Source of the DNA: Radicibacter daui
GTDB taxonomy: Bacteria; Pseudomonadota; Alphaproteobacteria; Radicibacterales; Radicibacteraceae
Assembly (NCBI GenBank): GCA_030657355.1
Contig: CP131056.1
Location: 3,120,501-3,184,500 of the forward strand
DNA length: 64,000 nucleotides
Reading direction: 5' to 3'
Shown: in pieces, positions 33,784 through 41,719 of the stretch
Position numbering within the stretch: position 1 is the first letter of the stretch
Layout: the number at the start of each line of letters is the position of its first letter
Notes under the pieces: model-generated
Database searches by the model: none
Told to the model about the DNA's origin: nothing
Seen by the model: the letters and a program-made list of their open reading frames with translations, nothing else
Translations under genes and position numbers: made by a program

Positions 33784-34142
33784 CGCGAAAGCTCCTTCTC
33801 TTCAGGGGAGTGTTGGGTGGTGGAATTGACGGCAGGGCTATCCGCAGCCAGCAATCTGGCGGCTGGGGCAAGGCGGCCGCCGCCGGCAAGCACAAGGCGC
33901 ATCAGGGCCAGCACCAGCGCCCGCTGGCCTTCCAGATGGCGCAGCGCCGCCTTGCCGGCGCCGGGGGCAAGCGCCCGGCCCACGGTCATGGCGGCAAGAC
34001 GGGCCAGCAGGCGCTCGCCGGCCGGGCCGGAAAAACAGGCTGCACAGTCGGCGGCAAGCCCGCCCACTTCCGGCGCAGCACCGGCGACGGGCGGCAGAGC
34101 AAACCAGTCCCAGCCATCCCCGGCCACGCCGCCCGCGTTCAT
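33780..34142 (-). CDS. Bbp19-like phage protein
   Basis: A 120-residue protein whose centre (CFSGPAGERLLARLAAMTVGRAL, then ALRHLEGQRALVLALMRLVLAG) follows the pattern of Bbp19-like proteins, named after the Bordetella podovirus BPP-1. These small proteins lie between portal and scaffold genes; their function is unknown. The gene is coupled at both ends by ATGA overlaps, with the portal stop at 34139 and the scaffold start at 33783. Confidence 0.65.
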   Translation of the reverse strand: MNAGGVAGDGWDWFALPPVAGAAPEVGGLAADCAACFSGPAGERLLARLAAMTVGRALAPGAGKAALRHLEGQRALVLALMRLVLAGGGRLAPAARLLAADSPAVNSTTQHSPEEKELSR

Positions 34143-35701
34143 GACGCACCGGTGCCGGCATCCACCGGCAACTCGCGGATCAGTTCCCCGGGCACGCCCA
34201 GCGCCCGGCCGAGCCAGCGCGCCGCCGCGCCGGCATCCACGGCGGCGAGCCCGTCTGCGCCAAGCCCCCCGGCCGCCTCGATCCAGCGCAGGATGGATTG
34301 CACGTCGCGCTGGCGCTGGGCCTGGGCGAGCGGGGAGCGGTATTGCAGATCAACCGTGCGGCCATCGACATGGAGATCCGGCACCTCGCCCCGGCGACGC
34401 AGGATGGCAAGGCCGCGGCGGATGAGCGGGGTCAGGAGTTCGGCCTGCAGACGGCCATAGGTGGCGCCCAGCAGGCGCGCCATGTCGCTGCTGCGCTCGA
34501 TGACTTCGGTTGCCGTCATCCGCGCTTCGCCCACCAGCCCCAGCCGGTCGACGATCATCGCCTTGCGGATGCGCTGTCGCAGATCGTCGAGCACGATCTG
34601 CGATACGTCGAACCGTCCCGGCGCCTGCAAGGGCTGCAGGCCCGCCGACCCCACGGCTTTGGGGATGATGGTGCCGGGCAGCAGACGAATGGTGGCCGGG
34701 TTCAGCACCCCGTCATCATCCGCCTGCCAGATGCCGGTGACGGCGATGGAAGCGTTCTTCAGCACCAGCTCGACCACCTTGTTGGCGGTCTTGATATCGG
34801 GCAGCGCCTTCATCACCGGGGAGCGGCCGTAAGTTTCCCCCGGCGCCTTCATCCAGCGGAAATTGATGAAGGGGCTGGTAGCAAAACGCCCGCTGGCGAG
34901 CGGCGCCTCCCCCTCCTGCCCGGCCAGCAGCAGGCTGTAGGCATAACCGCCGCCCTCGGCCGGCGGCAGCGGCACCACCGCCTCCACCAGATCGATAAGT
35001 TGCGGGGCCTCTGCCGGGCTGCCGGCAGGCTCGGCCAGACCGTCCGGCAGGCGGGCAGCAGGAAAGCGGGCGGCGATTTCGCCCGCCTCAAGGCGCAGCT
35101 GGCGAAAGGTGATGTCGAGCGCGCCCTGCGGCCCTTCTTCCAGCGCCAGCGCCGACAGCGGAACGGCGGTGAAGCGAAAGGCGGAAAGCTCGCCCGGCGG
35201 CGCTTCCTCGAACAGCAGGCTCGCCGTGCCGCCGATCACCAGATCGAGAAAGGCCTGATGCAGCTCGACGGCAAAGTTGGAGCGGTCGAAATGCATGAGG
35301 AGCGCAGCGCCCGCCCGGTCCAGCACCGGAGAAAACCGCTCGCGCTCGGCTGGCGAAAGGTCCGGCCCGGGCACGAGGCCCAGCCAGGCAGACCAGGGCG
35401 GGGCGAGGTTGGCAAGCAGGCTTGCGGCCAGCTGTTCGGCCGCATCGGGCGCCGTGCCGTCAAACAGCCGGTCGCCGCGTTTGGCGCCGGGGGCACTCAT
35501 GGCAAAACCGTCCCGCTGCGGCAGCACATGGTCGTAACATTCCTGCCAGTGCCCCTCCCACCCGCGCCGGGCGGCCAGGGCGCGGCGGCACTGTGCCAGC
35601 AGGCGGGCCGTTGCGGAGAGTGCGGCGGAGGCGCGCCCGTTGGCCGCGCGGCCTGTCGCAGGCTTGCGGGAAGCGGCGGGGGCACGGTTCGGGCGGCTCA
35701 T
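34139..35701 (-). CDS. Podoviral portal (head-tail connector) protein
   Basis: A 520-residue protein matching the T7-like head-to-tail connecting portal family (T7 gp8 has 536). Features include REGWEGHWQECYDHVLP-like N-terminal sequence (from about 40), DRLFDGTAPDAAEQLAASLLANLAPPWSAW, the GETYGRSPVMKALPDIKTANKVVELVLKNAS helix region and ARMTATEVIERS. It would form the dodecameric DNA channel where packaging starts. The ATG at 35701 is preceded by GGGGGAG; the upstream part of the frame is out of register with the previous gene and unsupported. Confidence 0.85.
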   Translation of the reverse strand: MSRPNRAPAASRKPATGRAANGRASAALSATARLLAQCRRALAARRGWEGHWQECYDHVLPQRDGFAMSAPGAKRGDRLFDGTAPDAAEQLAASLLANLAPPWSAWLGLVPGPDLSPAERERFSPVLDRAGAALLMHFDRSNFAVELHQAFLDLVIGGTASLLFEEAPPGELSAFRFTAVPLSALALEEGPQGALDITFRQLRLEAGEIAARFPAARLPDGLAEPAGSPAEAPQLIDLVEAVVPLPPAEGGGYAYSLLLAGQEGEAPLASGRFATSPFINFRWMKAPGETYGRSPVMKALPDIKTANKVVELVLKNASIAVTGIWQADDDGVLNPATIRLLPGTIIPKAVGSAGLQPLQAPGRFDVSQIVLDDLRQRIRKAMIVDRLGLVGEARMTATEVIERSSDMARLLGATYGRLQAELLTPLIRRGLAILRRRGEVPDLHVDGRTVDLQYRSPLAQAQRQRDVQSILRWIEAAGGLGADGLAAVDAGAAARWLGRALGVPGELIRELPVDAGTGAS

Positions 35702-35708
35702 TTCCGGC

Positions 35709-36020
35709 CTACTCCCCCAGCAGGTTCTTGCGGGTGGCGACAGGCAGCAGCTCATCCACCAGCCCGCGCCAGGAAGTGGCTATGGTCTCCGGGCGATGGC
35801 TGCGCACGGTGGCCGTACCGCCCGCAACATCCGCTTGCCCGTCCGGCGCGCCGGTGTCTTCGGCGGCGGCAACAGCCGTTGCCGCGCTCTCATCAGCCGC
35901 ATCCCCGGCCAGTGTCTCCGGCAGGTCGGGCAGTGCCGCTGCCGCGGGCACGGAGAGAGCCGCTACCTTTGACGCGGAAGCCGAAACGGCAGGGGCAAGC
36001 ACATCGCGCAGCAATCCCAT
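35709..36020 (-). CDS. Phage-cluster protein, unknown function
   Basis: A 103-residue protein with an Ala-rich, acidic low-complexity middle and a C-terminal WRGLVDELLPVATRKNLLGE. AAGGAG lies 7 bases upstream of the ATG and the stop is 7 bases before the portal start, so it belongs to the operon. The short N terminus (MGLLRDVLAPAVSA) is mildly amphipathic. No family recognised. Confidence 0.6.
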   Translation of the reverse strand: MGLLRDVLAPAVSASASKVAALSVPAAAALPDLPETLAGDAADESAATAVAAAEDTGAPDGQADVAGGTATVRSHRPETIATSWRGLVDELLPVATRKNLLGE

Positions 36021-36068
36021 GGGAAGGCACTCCTTTGTTGACGGTCCGGCGGTGGGCGAATGGCGGCC

Positions 36069-36524
36069 TCAGGGCGCGGCGGCGCGGCCGGTCAAATGGC
36101 GGTAGAGCTGCCAGGGGGTGAGCACGGCGGGGGCATGCAGGCCGAGCACGCGCTTCACCGCCTCGACGCAGGAAAAGAGCGCGACGGGCGCAGGGCGGCG
36201 ATGGCCGCGCCTGAGGCGCACCGGCACCACGCGGCAGCCTTGCGCCTCATACCAGGCCGGTAGGTCATAAAGCGGCGGCAGGGCCAGCGCCTCGATCTCG
36301 GTATGAGCCGCGAGCGGATCGACCCGGAGCCACAGCCCGTCCTGCCGCAGCAGCACAAAACAATGGCGAAAGCCCTGGCGCAGCAGTTTGAGCCAGCCAA
36401 GGTCGGTGCGACCGGTAAAGACCACCCAGGCCTGCGGCCTTGCCGGTGCGCCCGTGGCCATCGGACCCCCGCCCAATCCCTGCCGGGCGGCAAAGGGTGT
36501 CGGCACGGGGGTGACGGCAGTCAT
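36069..36524 (-). CDS. Phage-cluster protein, possible permuted NlpC/P60-like hydrolase
   Basis: A 151-residue protein. The segment PQAWVVFTGRTDLGWLKLLRQGFRHCFVLLR is followed by VDPLAAHTEIEAL and FSCVEAVKRVLGLH, then TPWQLYRHL. The order His54, His74, Cys119 at the head of a helix recalls permuted papain-like (YiiX/LRAT-type NlpC) enzymes, in which the His strand precedes the Cys helix. If correct, it could be a cell-wall or amide hydrolase. This is a pattern-based guess. Its ATG overlaps the upstream stop (ATGA), making it the second gene of the operon. Confidence 0.6.
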   Translation of the reverse strand: MTAVTPVPTPFAARQGLGGGPMATGAPARPQAWVVFTGRTDLGWLKLLRQGFRHCFVLLRQDGLWLRVDPLAAHTEIEALALPPLYDLPAWYEAQGCRVVPVRLRRGHRRPAPVALFSCVEAVKRVLGLHAPAVLTPWQLYRHLTGRAAAP

Positions 36525-36940
36525 CGCACGATGCCCTTGGCACGCAGCACCGGATCGATCACCGCCATCGCCTCGCGCCACAGGGTGTGGGCCCGCATTT
36601 CCATGCGCCGGTCGGTAACCGGCGGCAACTGGCGGCGGGCGTAATGGGCCAGCACCATCAGATGATCGCGCAGCAGCCGGCGCGCGCGCCACAGCCGGTC
36701 GATCACCGACAGGATGTCCAGCGGCTCGCACGGGCGCTCCACCTCGCCCTTGCCGGCGGAAAAACGCGCCCCGTCGCGCCGGGCCTCCTGCGCGCGGGCA
36801 AACCACAGCACCGCCTCGTCGCTGGAGGAAAACGGCACCGCACCGATGCCGCAGGCGGCAATGCTTTCGGCCAGCCGCGTGCGGCGCTCTGCTGCTGCAT
36901 CGTGGGCAGCGTTCCGGGCCTCTTGTGTTTGCTGGGTCAT
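36521..36940 (-). CDS. First gene of the podoviral structural operon, unknown function
   Basis: A 139-residue helical protein with a Gln/Ala-rich N terminus, then AVPFSSSDEAVLWFARAQEARRDG and IDRLWRARRLLRDHLMVLAHYARRQLPP. No enzyme motif is seen. GAGGAG lies 8 bases before the ATG. It heads the minus-strand operon directly downstream of the LexA-type box and divergent S24 regulator. Proteins of this kind occur near portal genes of podoviral prophages, but I cannot name a function. Confidence 0.6.
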   Translation of the reverse strand: MTQQTQEARNAAHDAAAERRTRLAESIAACGIGAVPFSSSDEAVLWFARAQEARRDGARFSAGKGEVERPCEPLDILSVIDRLWRARRLLRDHLMVLAHYARRQLPPVTDRRMEMRAHTLWREAMAVIDPVLRAKGIVR

Positions 36941-36989
36941 AGGGAAGAACTCCTCTGGTCGTTCCCATCCGGCGCTGATTTTTGAACGC

Positions 36990-37048
36990 CTGATGTTCCT
37001 GTTTTGTTCTATTGATGGTAGAAAACATCAGTCGCCTCAAGCCGTCAA
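36990..37048 (-). promoter_or_regulatory. Putative promoter and operator region of the structural operon
   Basis: On the minus strand TTGACG (37048-37043) stands 17 bases from TTTTCT (37025-37020), a weak -10. CTGATGTT (36990-36997) and AACATCAG (37024-37031) form a perfect 8-base inverted repeat around it, and TTCTA-N7-TAGAA lies in the centre. These repeats are candidate operators for the divergent S24 regulator. Confidence 0.45.
36995..37009 (-). promoter_or_regulatory. LexA-type SOS box (GTTC-N7-GTTC)
   Basis: GTTC-CTGTTTT-GTTC, that is GAAC-N7-GAAC on the minus strand, matches the direct-repeat LexA site of alphaproteobacteria exactly. It lies 55 to 69 bases upstream of the first structural gene and just downstream of a possible -10. 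LexA bound here would block the operon until DNA damage. Confidence 0.65.
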
Positions 37049-37106
37049 GAAAAATTAGGAATTTTATCTTAAAGACAGGTTTTCCTGATTATGCGAAAAC
37101 CTTCCC

Positions 37107-37739
37107 ATGCTCAGACATGCGGACATATGGCGGGCGATCGACCGGCTGGCCGAAAAATACGGCTATTCGGCCTCCGGCCTTGCCCGTCGTGCAGGTCTGG
37201 ACCCCACCACCTTCAATCCCAGCAAGCGCATTTCCGGCGGCGGCAAGGAACGCTGGCCCTCGACGGAGAGTGTTTCCAAGGTGCTGGAAGCAACGGGCGC
37301 CAGCCTCGGCGAGTTCGTGGAACTTGCCGGTCAGGCGCCGGCCGTGCAGGCGGTGCGCCGCATTCCGGTTATCGGTTATGCCCAGGCCGGCAGCGAAGGG
37401 TTCTTCGACGACAGCGGCTATCCGGTCGGCCAGGGCTGGGACGAGGTGATGTTCCCCGACATCGCCGGCCAGAAGATCTATGCGCTGGAAGTGACCGGCA
37501 ACAGCATGGAGCCGGTCTACCGCGACGGCGACCGCATCATCGTCTCGCCGGAAGAATCCATCCGTCGCGGCGACCGCGTGGTGGTGCGCACGCGCGGCGG
37601 CGAGGTGATGGCCAAGCAGATCAGCGTCAAGACCGACAGCCGGGTGGAGCTTGCCTCCCTCAACCCCGATTTCCCGCCCCGCTCCTTCCATCCGAGTGAA
37701 ATCTCGTGGATGGCGCGCATCCTGTGGGCCAGCCAGTAA
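37107..37739 (+). CDS. HTH-S24 self-cleaving repressor (LexA/CI-like)
   Basis: A 210-residue regulator. The N-terminal HTH covers about 5-72 (SASGLARRAGLDPTTFNPSKR). The peptidase S24 domain covers about 88-205, with Ser133 in TGNSMEP, Lys170 in VMAKQ and a likely Ala94-Gly95 cleavage site in YAQAGSEG, so RecA-stimulated self-cleavage is expected. Similar proteins are conserved in many alphaproteobacteria outside prophages, so it may be a host gene. It is divergent from the podoviral structural operon with shared operators between, which suggests it controls that operon. No clear ribosome site. Confidence 0.85.
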   Translation: MLRHADIWRAIDRLAEKYGYSASGLARRAGLDPTTFNPSKRISGGGKERWPSTESVSKVLEATGASLGEFVELAGQAPAVQAVRRIPVIGYAQAGSEGFFDDSGYPVGQGWDEVMFPDIAGQKIYALEVTGNSMEPVYRDGDRIIVSPEESIRRGDRVVVRTRGGEVMAKQISVKTDSRVELASLNPDFPPRSFHPSEISWMARILWASQ

Positions 37740-37878
37740 CTCCCTGAGCCTTCCCGTTCTTTTCCCGCCGGCGCTTTGACCTTGATCAATGCGGCCACCG
37801 GCGGACGCCGGGATCATGTCTGCATCCCCCGAAGGCCGGCGCATCTTTGCTGCGACCGGCCAGACAGAAGGCGGCAGC

Positions 37879-39507
37879 ATGGACCTCAAGCACTCCCCCA
37901 CCCTCCATTTCCACGGCGCCACCCATACGGTGACCGGCTCCTGCTATCTGCTGGAGGCGGGGGAAAGCCGCGTCCTCATCGATTGCGGCATGTTCCAGGG
38001 CTCCAAGACGGAGAAGGAACTCAACTACCGCGACTTTCCCTTCAATCCGAAGGAGCTGGACGCCGTCCTGCTGACGCACGCCCATATCGATCATTCCGGC
38101 CTGCTGCCCAAGCTGGTGCGCGACGGATATGACGGGGCGATCTATGCCACCCGCCCGACCATCGACCTGTGCGAAGTGATGTTGCCGGACAGCGGCCACA
38201 TTCAGGAAATGGAGGTGGAGCATCTCAACCGCCGCAACCGCCGGCGTGGCCGCGACACCATCGAGCCGATCTATACCGCCAGCGATGCCGTCTCCTGCCT
38301 TACCTTCTTCCGCGCGGTGAAGCTGGGAGAGTGGAACGACATCGCCCCCAATGTGCGCGCCCGCTACTGGAATGCCGGCCACCTGCTCGGCTCCAGCTCC
38401 ATCGAGATCGAGGTGACCTGCATACCGGCCACCACGGACAAGGGCGGTGAGGCAAAGACCGAGACCACCACCCTCCTTTTCTCCGGCGATATCGGCCCGC
38501 GCTACAAGCTGCTGGAACATGACCCGGAAGGGCCCTCCGGTGTCGATTTCATCATCTGCGAATCCACCTATGGCGCCGAGGACCGGCCGGATGTCGATGC
38601 CGCCCAGCGCCGCCAGTTGCTGAAGGAAGAGGTAAAGGCCGCCAACAAGCCGGGCGGCGTGCTGCTCATCCCCTCCTTTGCTGTCGAACGCACGCAGGAA
38701 CTGCTGGTCGATCTTGTCGGCCTGATGGAGGAAGGGGCGCTGCCGCGCCTGCCGGTGGTCATCGACAGTCCGCTCGCCACCCGTGCCAGCGAGATCTTCG
38801 ACTCCAACGCCCGCTCCATGGAGGGCGGCGAGGCGCTCATCCGCGCGCTCCATGCCCGCAATGTGCGTTTTACCGAAAGCGTCGAGCAGAGCATGGCGCT
38901 CGACCGCGCGCATGAGTTCCAGATCATCATCTCGGCCAGCGGCATGTGCGAGGCCGGGCGCATTCGCCACCGGCTGAAATCCTGGCTGTGGAAGCCGGAG
39001 ACGACGGTACTGTTTGTCGGTTTCCAGGCCGAAGGCACGCTCGGCCGCATCCTGCAGCAGGGGGCAAGCCAGGTGCGCATCCAGGGCGACGAGGTGATGG
39101 TGCGCGCCCGCATCCGCACGCTCGATCTTTATTCCGGCCATGCCGACGGCCCCGAGCTGGCCGACTGGATCAAGGCGCGCGGGCCAATCCGGCGCGGGCT
39201 CTTTCTTGTCCATGGCGAGGAACACGGGCTGGAGGGGCTAAAGGCCCGGGTAGAAGGGCTGCTGCCTGCCGGCGCCGTGACCCTGCCCACGCTTGATGCC
39301 GCCTATACGCTCGGTCCCTGCCACCCGTGGGCGCTCGCCCCTGCCCGCATGCACCGGCTGGAAGCGCAGCAGCTCGGCCATCAGGACTGGCACAACGACA
39401 TGTCGCGCCTCGTCTTCGATATCGGCAACCGGCTGGAGCACGGCAAAAGCGATGCCGAGCGCCGCGCGCTGATGACCCGGCTGCGCAAGGCCCTGATCGA
39501 CGGGTGA
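37879..39507 (+). CDS. MBL-fold beta-CASP hydrolase with RMMBL domain
   Basis: A 542-residue metallo-beta-lactamase-fold protein of the beta-CASP (CPSF73/YsoB-like) family, usually nucleases acting on RNA. The zinc site THAHIDH is at 66-72, preceded by LIDCGMFQGSK. Further metal or beta-CASP motifs are WNAGHLLGSSS, LLFSGDIGPRYK, IICESTYGAEDRP and SGMCEAGRIRHRLK, and the RMMBL end has TLDLYSGHADGPELADWI. The ATG at 37879 has GAAGG upstream; the frame opens earlier without support. It is transcribed alone. Confidence 0.9.
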   Translation: MDLKHSPTLHFHGATHTVTGSCYLLEAGESRVLIDCGMFQGSKTEKELNYRDFPFNPKELDAVLLTHAHIDHSGLLPKLVRDGYDGAIYATRPTIDLCEVMLPDSGHIQEMEVEHLNRRNRRRGRDTIEPIYTASDAVSCLTFFRAVKLGEWNDIAPNVRARYWNAGHLLGSSSIEIEVTCIPATTDKGGEAKTETTTLLFSGDIGPRYKLLEHDPEGPSGVDFIICESTYGAEDRPDVDAAQRRQLLKEEVKAANKPGGVLLIPSFAVERTQELLVDLVGLMEEGALPRLPVVIDSPLATRASEIFDSNARSMEGGEALIRALHARNVRFTESVEQSMALDRAHEFQIIISASGMCEAGRIRHRLKSWLWKPETTVLFVGFQAEGTLGRILQQGASQVRIQGDEVMVRARIRTLDLYSGHADGPELADWIKARGPIRRGLFLVHGEEHGLEGLKARVEGLLPAGAVTLPTLDAAYTLGPCHPWALAPARMHRLEAQQLGHQDWHNDMSRLVFDIGNRLEHGKSDAERRALMTRLRKALIDG

Positions 39508-39520
39508 GGCCGGCACATTC

Positions 39521-39740
39521 CCTCACCTCATTACCCCCATCCCCGGCTGCGCCGGACCTTCCCCGAGAAGGGAAGGACAAGGCTCTGAAGCGGAAAAGAA
39601 AATCCTCCCCGCATCGGGGAGGTGGCCCGCAGGGCCGGTGGGGGTAATGACTCTGTTACCGGGCTTGGCCTGAGAATGGCCTCACCTCATTACCCCCATC
39701 CGTCACTTCGTGACACCTTCCCCACTCCGGTGGGGAAGGA
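39521..39740. repeat. Intergenic mosaic repeat, three copies
   Basis: CTCACCTCATTACCCCCATC occurs at 39522-39541 and again at 39680-39699. An inverted copy lies between them, ending GTGGGGGTAATGA at 39638-39650. Each is joined to GC-rich hairpins of the CTTCCCC...GGGGAAG type. This is a typical alphaproteobacterial REP-like intergenic element between two convergent genes. Confidence 0.75.
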
Positions 39741-39752
39741 AACGAGGGCAGG

Positions 39753-40553
39753 TCACGCCGGCGGCAGGCCGATGCCCTGGCTGGACAGCAGGTCCCAGGC
39801 ATCCTCGGCATCGTCGACGAACTGCAGGAGCTCGATATCCTTCGGGTCGATCATGCCGGCCTCGACGAGGGCATCGAGATTGATGACCTTCTTCCAGTAT
39901 TCGCTGTCGAACATCAAAAGCGGCATCGGGCTGGATTTGCCGGTCTGTGTCAGCGTCACCAGCTCGAACAGTTCATCCAGCGTGCCGAAACCGCCGGGGA
40001 AGACCACCAGCGCATTGGCGCGCATGACGAAGTGCATCTTGCGCATGGCGAAATAATGGAAACGGAAGGTGAGTTCCGGCGTGGAATAGGGGTTGGGATA
40101 TTGCTCGTGCGGCAGGGTGATGTTGTAGCCGATGGAAGGGGCGCCGGCGTCATAGGCGCCGCGATTGGCCGCCTCCATGATGCCCGGGCCGCCGCCGGTG
40201 GCGATCACATTGTCGCGCGGGCCCACGCTGGAGCCCAGCAGCCCGCCTTCGAGCGCACCGCCACGCTCGGAGGCGATGCGGCCGAAACGGCGCGCTTCCT
40301 CATACCAGAAGGGCTGCTTGCCCGGCCCGTCCTGCTTGGTGCGGGCACTGCCGAAGACCACGATGGTCGAGCGGATGTGCCAGCGCCGCAGCATTTCCTC
40401 GGCCTTGGAATATTCCAGCAGGAAACGCACGCCGCGCATGGAATCACCGAGCAGGAACTCCTGGTCGTGCGCAGCCACTTCATAGGAGGGTGACGCGATC
40501 TGCAGCTTGTTGCTGGGGAGTGCTGTTATGTCGTGGTCCATACTGTCACCCAT
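39753..40553 (-). CDS. LOG family protein (TIGR00730)
   Basis: A 266-residue Rossmann-fold protein of the LONELY GUY/lysine-decarboxylase-like family, which hydrolyses nucleoside 5-monophosphates at the base-ribose bond. The diagnostic motifs are VIATGGGPGIMEAANRGAYDAG and VVFPGGFGTLDELFELV (PGGxGTxxE). It is longer than minimal LOG enzymes through an N-terminal extension with LEYSKAEEMLRRWHIRSTIVVFGSAR. ATG codons at 40553 and 40541 are both possible; neither has an ideal ribosome site. It is divergent from the aminotransferase gene. Confidence 0.88.
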   Translation of the reverse strand: MGDSMDHDITALPSNKLQIASPSYEVAAHDQEFLLGDSMRGVRFLLEYSKAEEMLRRWHIRSTIVVFGSARTKQDGPGKQPFWYEEARRFGRIASERGGALEGGLLGSSVGPRDNVIATGGGPGIMEAANRGAYDAGAPSIGYNITLPHEQYPNPYSTPELTFRFHYFAMRKMHFVMRANALVVFPGGFGTLDELFELVTLTQTGKSSPMPLLMFDSEYWKKVINLDALVEAGMIDPKDIELLQFVDDAEDAWDLLSSQGIGLPPA

Positions 40554-40789
40554 ATGCTTCAAACTTCCCTCGTTGCAATTCAACGCCTTATGGCCGGCAA
40601 GCTCAAGCTGCCATAAGGCGTAGACGATCACAGTCCGGCCCCGCCCCCTGCCACCCTTCCCGGTTCTCGCCCTGGTTACCGGCGAATGTATGGCGACACC
40701 TCGCGGCTTGCGCTCATCGCCTATCCCCGCATTATGGCGCTTCACTCTCCTTTCCCCGGGATTTGACACAAGCTAAGGATCGAAGCGGC

Positions 40790-41641
40790 ATGAGCGGTAC
40801 GGCACTCACCTATTTCGAAGGCGCCTGGCATGAGGGCAACCCGCCGCTCATGCGTGCCACCGATCAGGCGACGTGGCTTGGTACCGTTGTCTTCGATGGC
40901 GCGCGTGCTTTTGAAAACCTCGCACCCGACCTTGACCTGCATTGCCAGCGGGTTATCCGCTCGGCCGCGGCGCTCGGCATGAATGCCCCGGTGAGCGCGC
41001 AGGAAATCCAGACCATCGCCATGGAAGGCGTGCGCAAGATGGGCCCCGGCGCGGCCGTCTATATCCGCCCGATGATGTGGGCACGCTCCGGCCTCGTGAT
41101 GCCCGATCCCGACGATATCGGCTGGGCAGTGGTGCTGGAGCCGTTCGCCATGCCGGGCTTTGACGGCTTTGCCGCCAACTTCGCCGAAGAGCGCCGGGCC
41201 ATGCCCTCCATGGCGCCGACCGATGCCAAGGCGAGCTGCCTTTACCCCAACAGCGCGCGCGCCATTGCCAGCGCGCGCCGTGCCGGCTTCAACAATGCCG
41301 TCATGCTGGACGTGATGGGCAATGTGGCAGAGTTCGCCTCCTCCAACATCTTCATGGTGAAGGACGGCGTTGCCCTGACCCCCATCGCCAATGGCACGTT
41401 CCTGGCCGGCATTACCCGTGCCCGCGTCATGGGCCTGTTGAAGGCTGACGGCGTGAAGGTGGAAGAAGCCATCATCACCCCGGCGATGCTGCGCGGCGCG
41501 GACGAGATTTTCTCTACCGGCAATTACGGCAAGGTCGCCCCGCTGACCCGCCTTGAAGAGCGCAGCCTGCAGGCCGGCCCCGTCACCCGCCGCGCCCGCG
41601 AGCTTTACTGGGACTGGGCGGCGGCCACCAGCCGCTACTGA
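40790..41641 (+). CDS. Branched-chain amino acid aminotransferase-like, PLP fold type IV
   Basis: A 283-residue class IV aminotransferase: TYFEGAWHEGN at the start, VFDGARAFENLAPDLDLHCQRVIRSA, YIRPMMWA, the PLP-lysine region PTDAKASCLYPNSARAI, and EFASSNIFMVKDGVALTP, with GTFLAGITRARVMGL binding the PLP phosphate. It would transfer amino groups between branched-chain amino acids and 2-oxoglutarate, though D-amino-acid aminotransferases share the fold. AAGGA lies about 11 bases before the ATG at 40790. The GNAT gene follows 78 bases later. Confidence 0.85.
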   Translation: MSGTALTYFEGAWHEGNPPLMRATDQATWLGTVVFDGARAFENLAPDLDLHCQRVIRSAAALGMNAPVSAQEIQTIAMEGVRKMGPGAAVYIRPMMWARSGLVMPDPDDIGWAVVLEPFAMPGFDGFAANFAEERRAMPSMAPTDAKASCLYPNSARAIASARRAGFNNAVMLDVMGNVAEFASSNIFMVKDGVALTPIANGTFLAGITRARVMGLLKADGVKVEEAIITPAMLRGADEIFSTGNYGKVAPLTRLEERSLQAGPVTRRARELYWDWAAATSRY

Positions 41642-41719
41642 TCCCGCGGATACCTGGCTGGCATAAACCGCCCGGCCTCCACTCCTCTTCTTCCCCCCGT
41701 TTGCAAGACCCGCCCGGAC

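Noticed and set aside
14659-37739. Attachment sites or a tRNA integration point for a prophage
   Set aside because: No tRNA gene, integrase or convincing long direct repeat was found by eye at either end.
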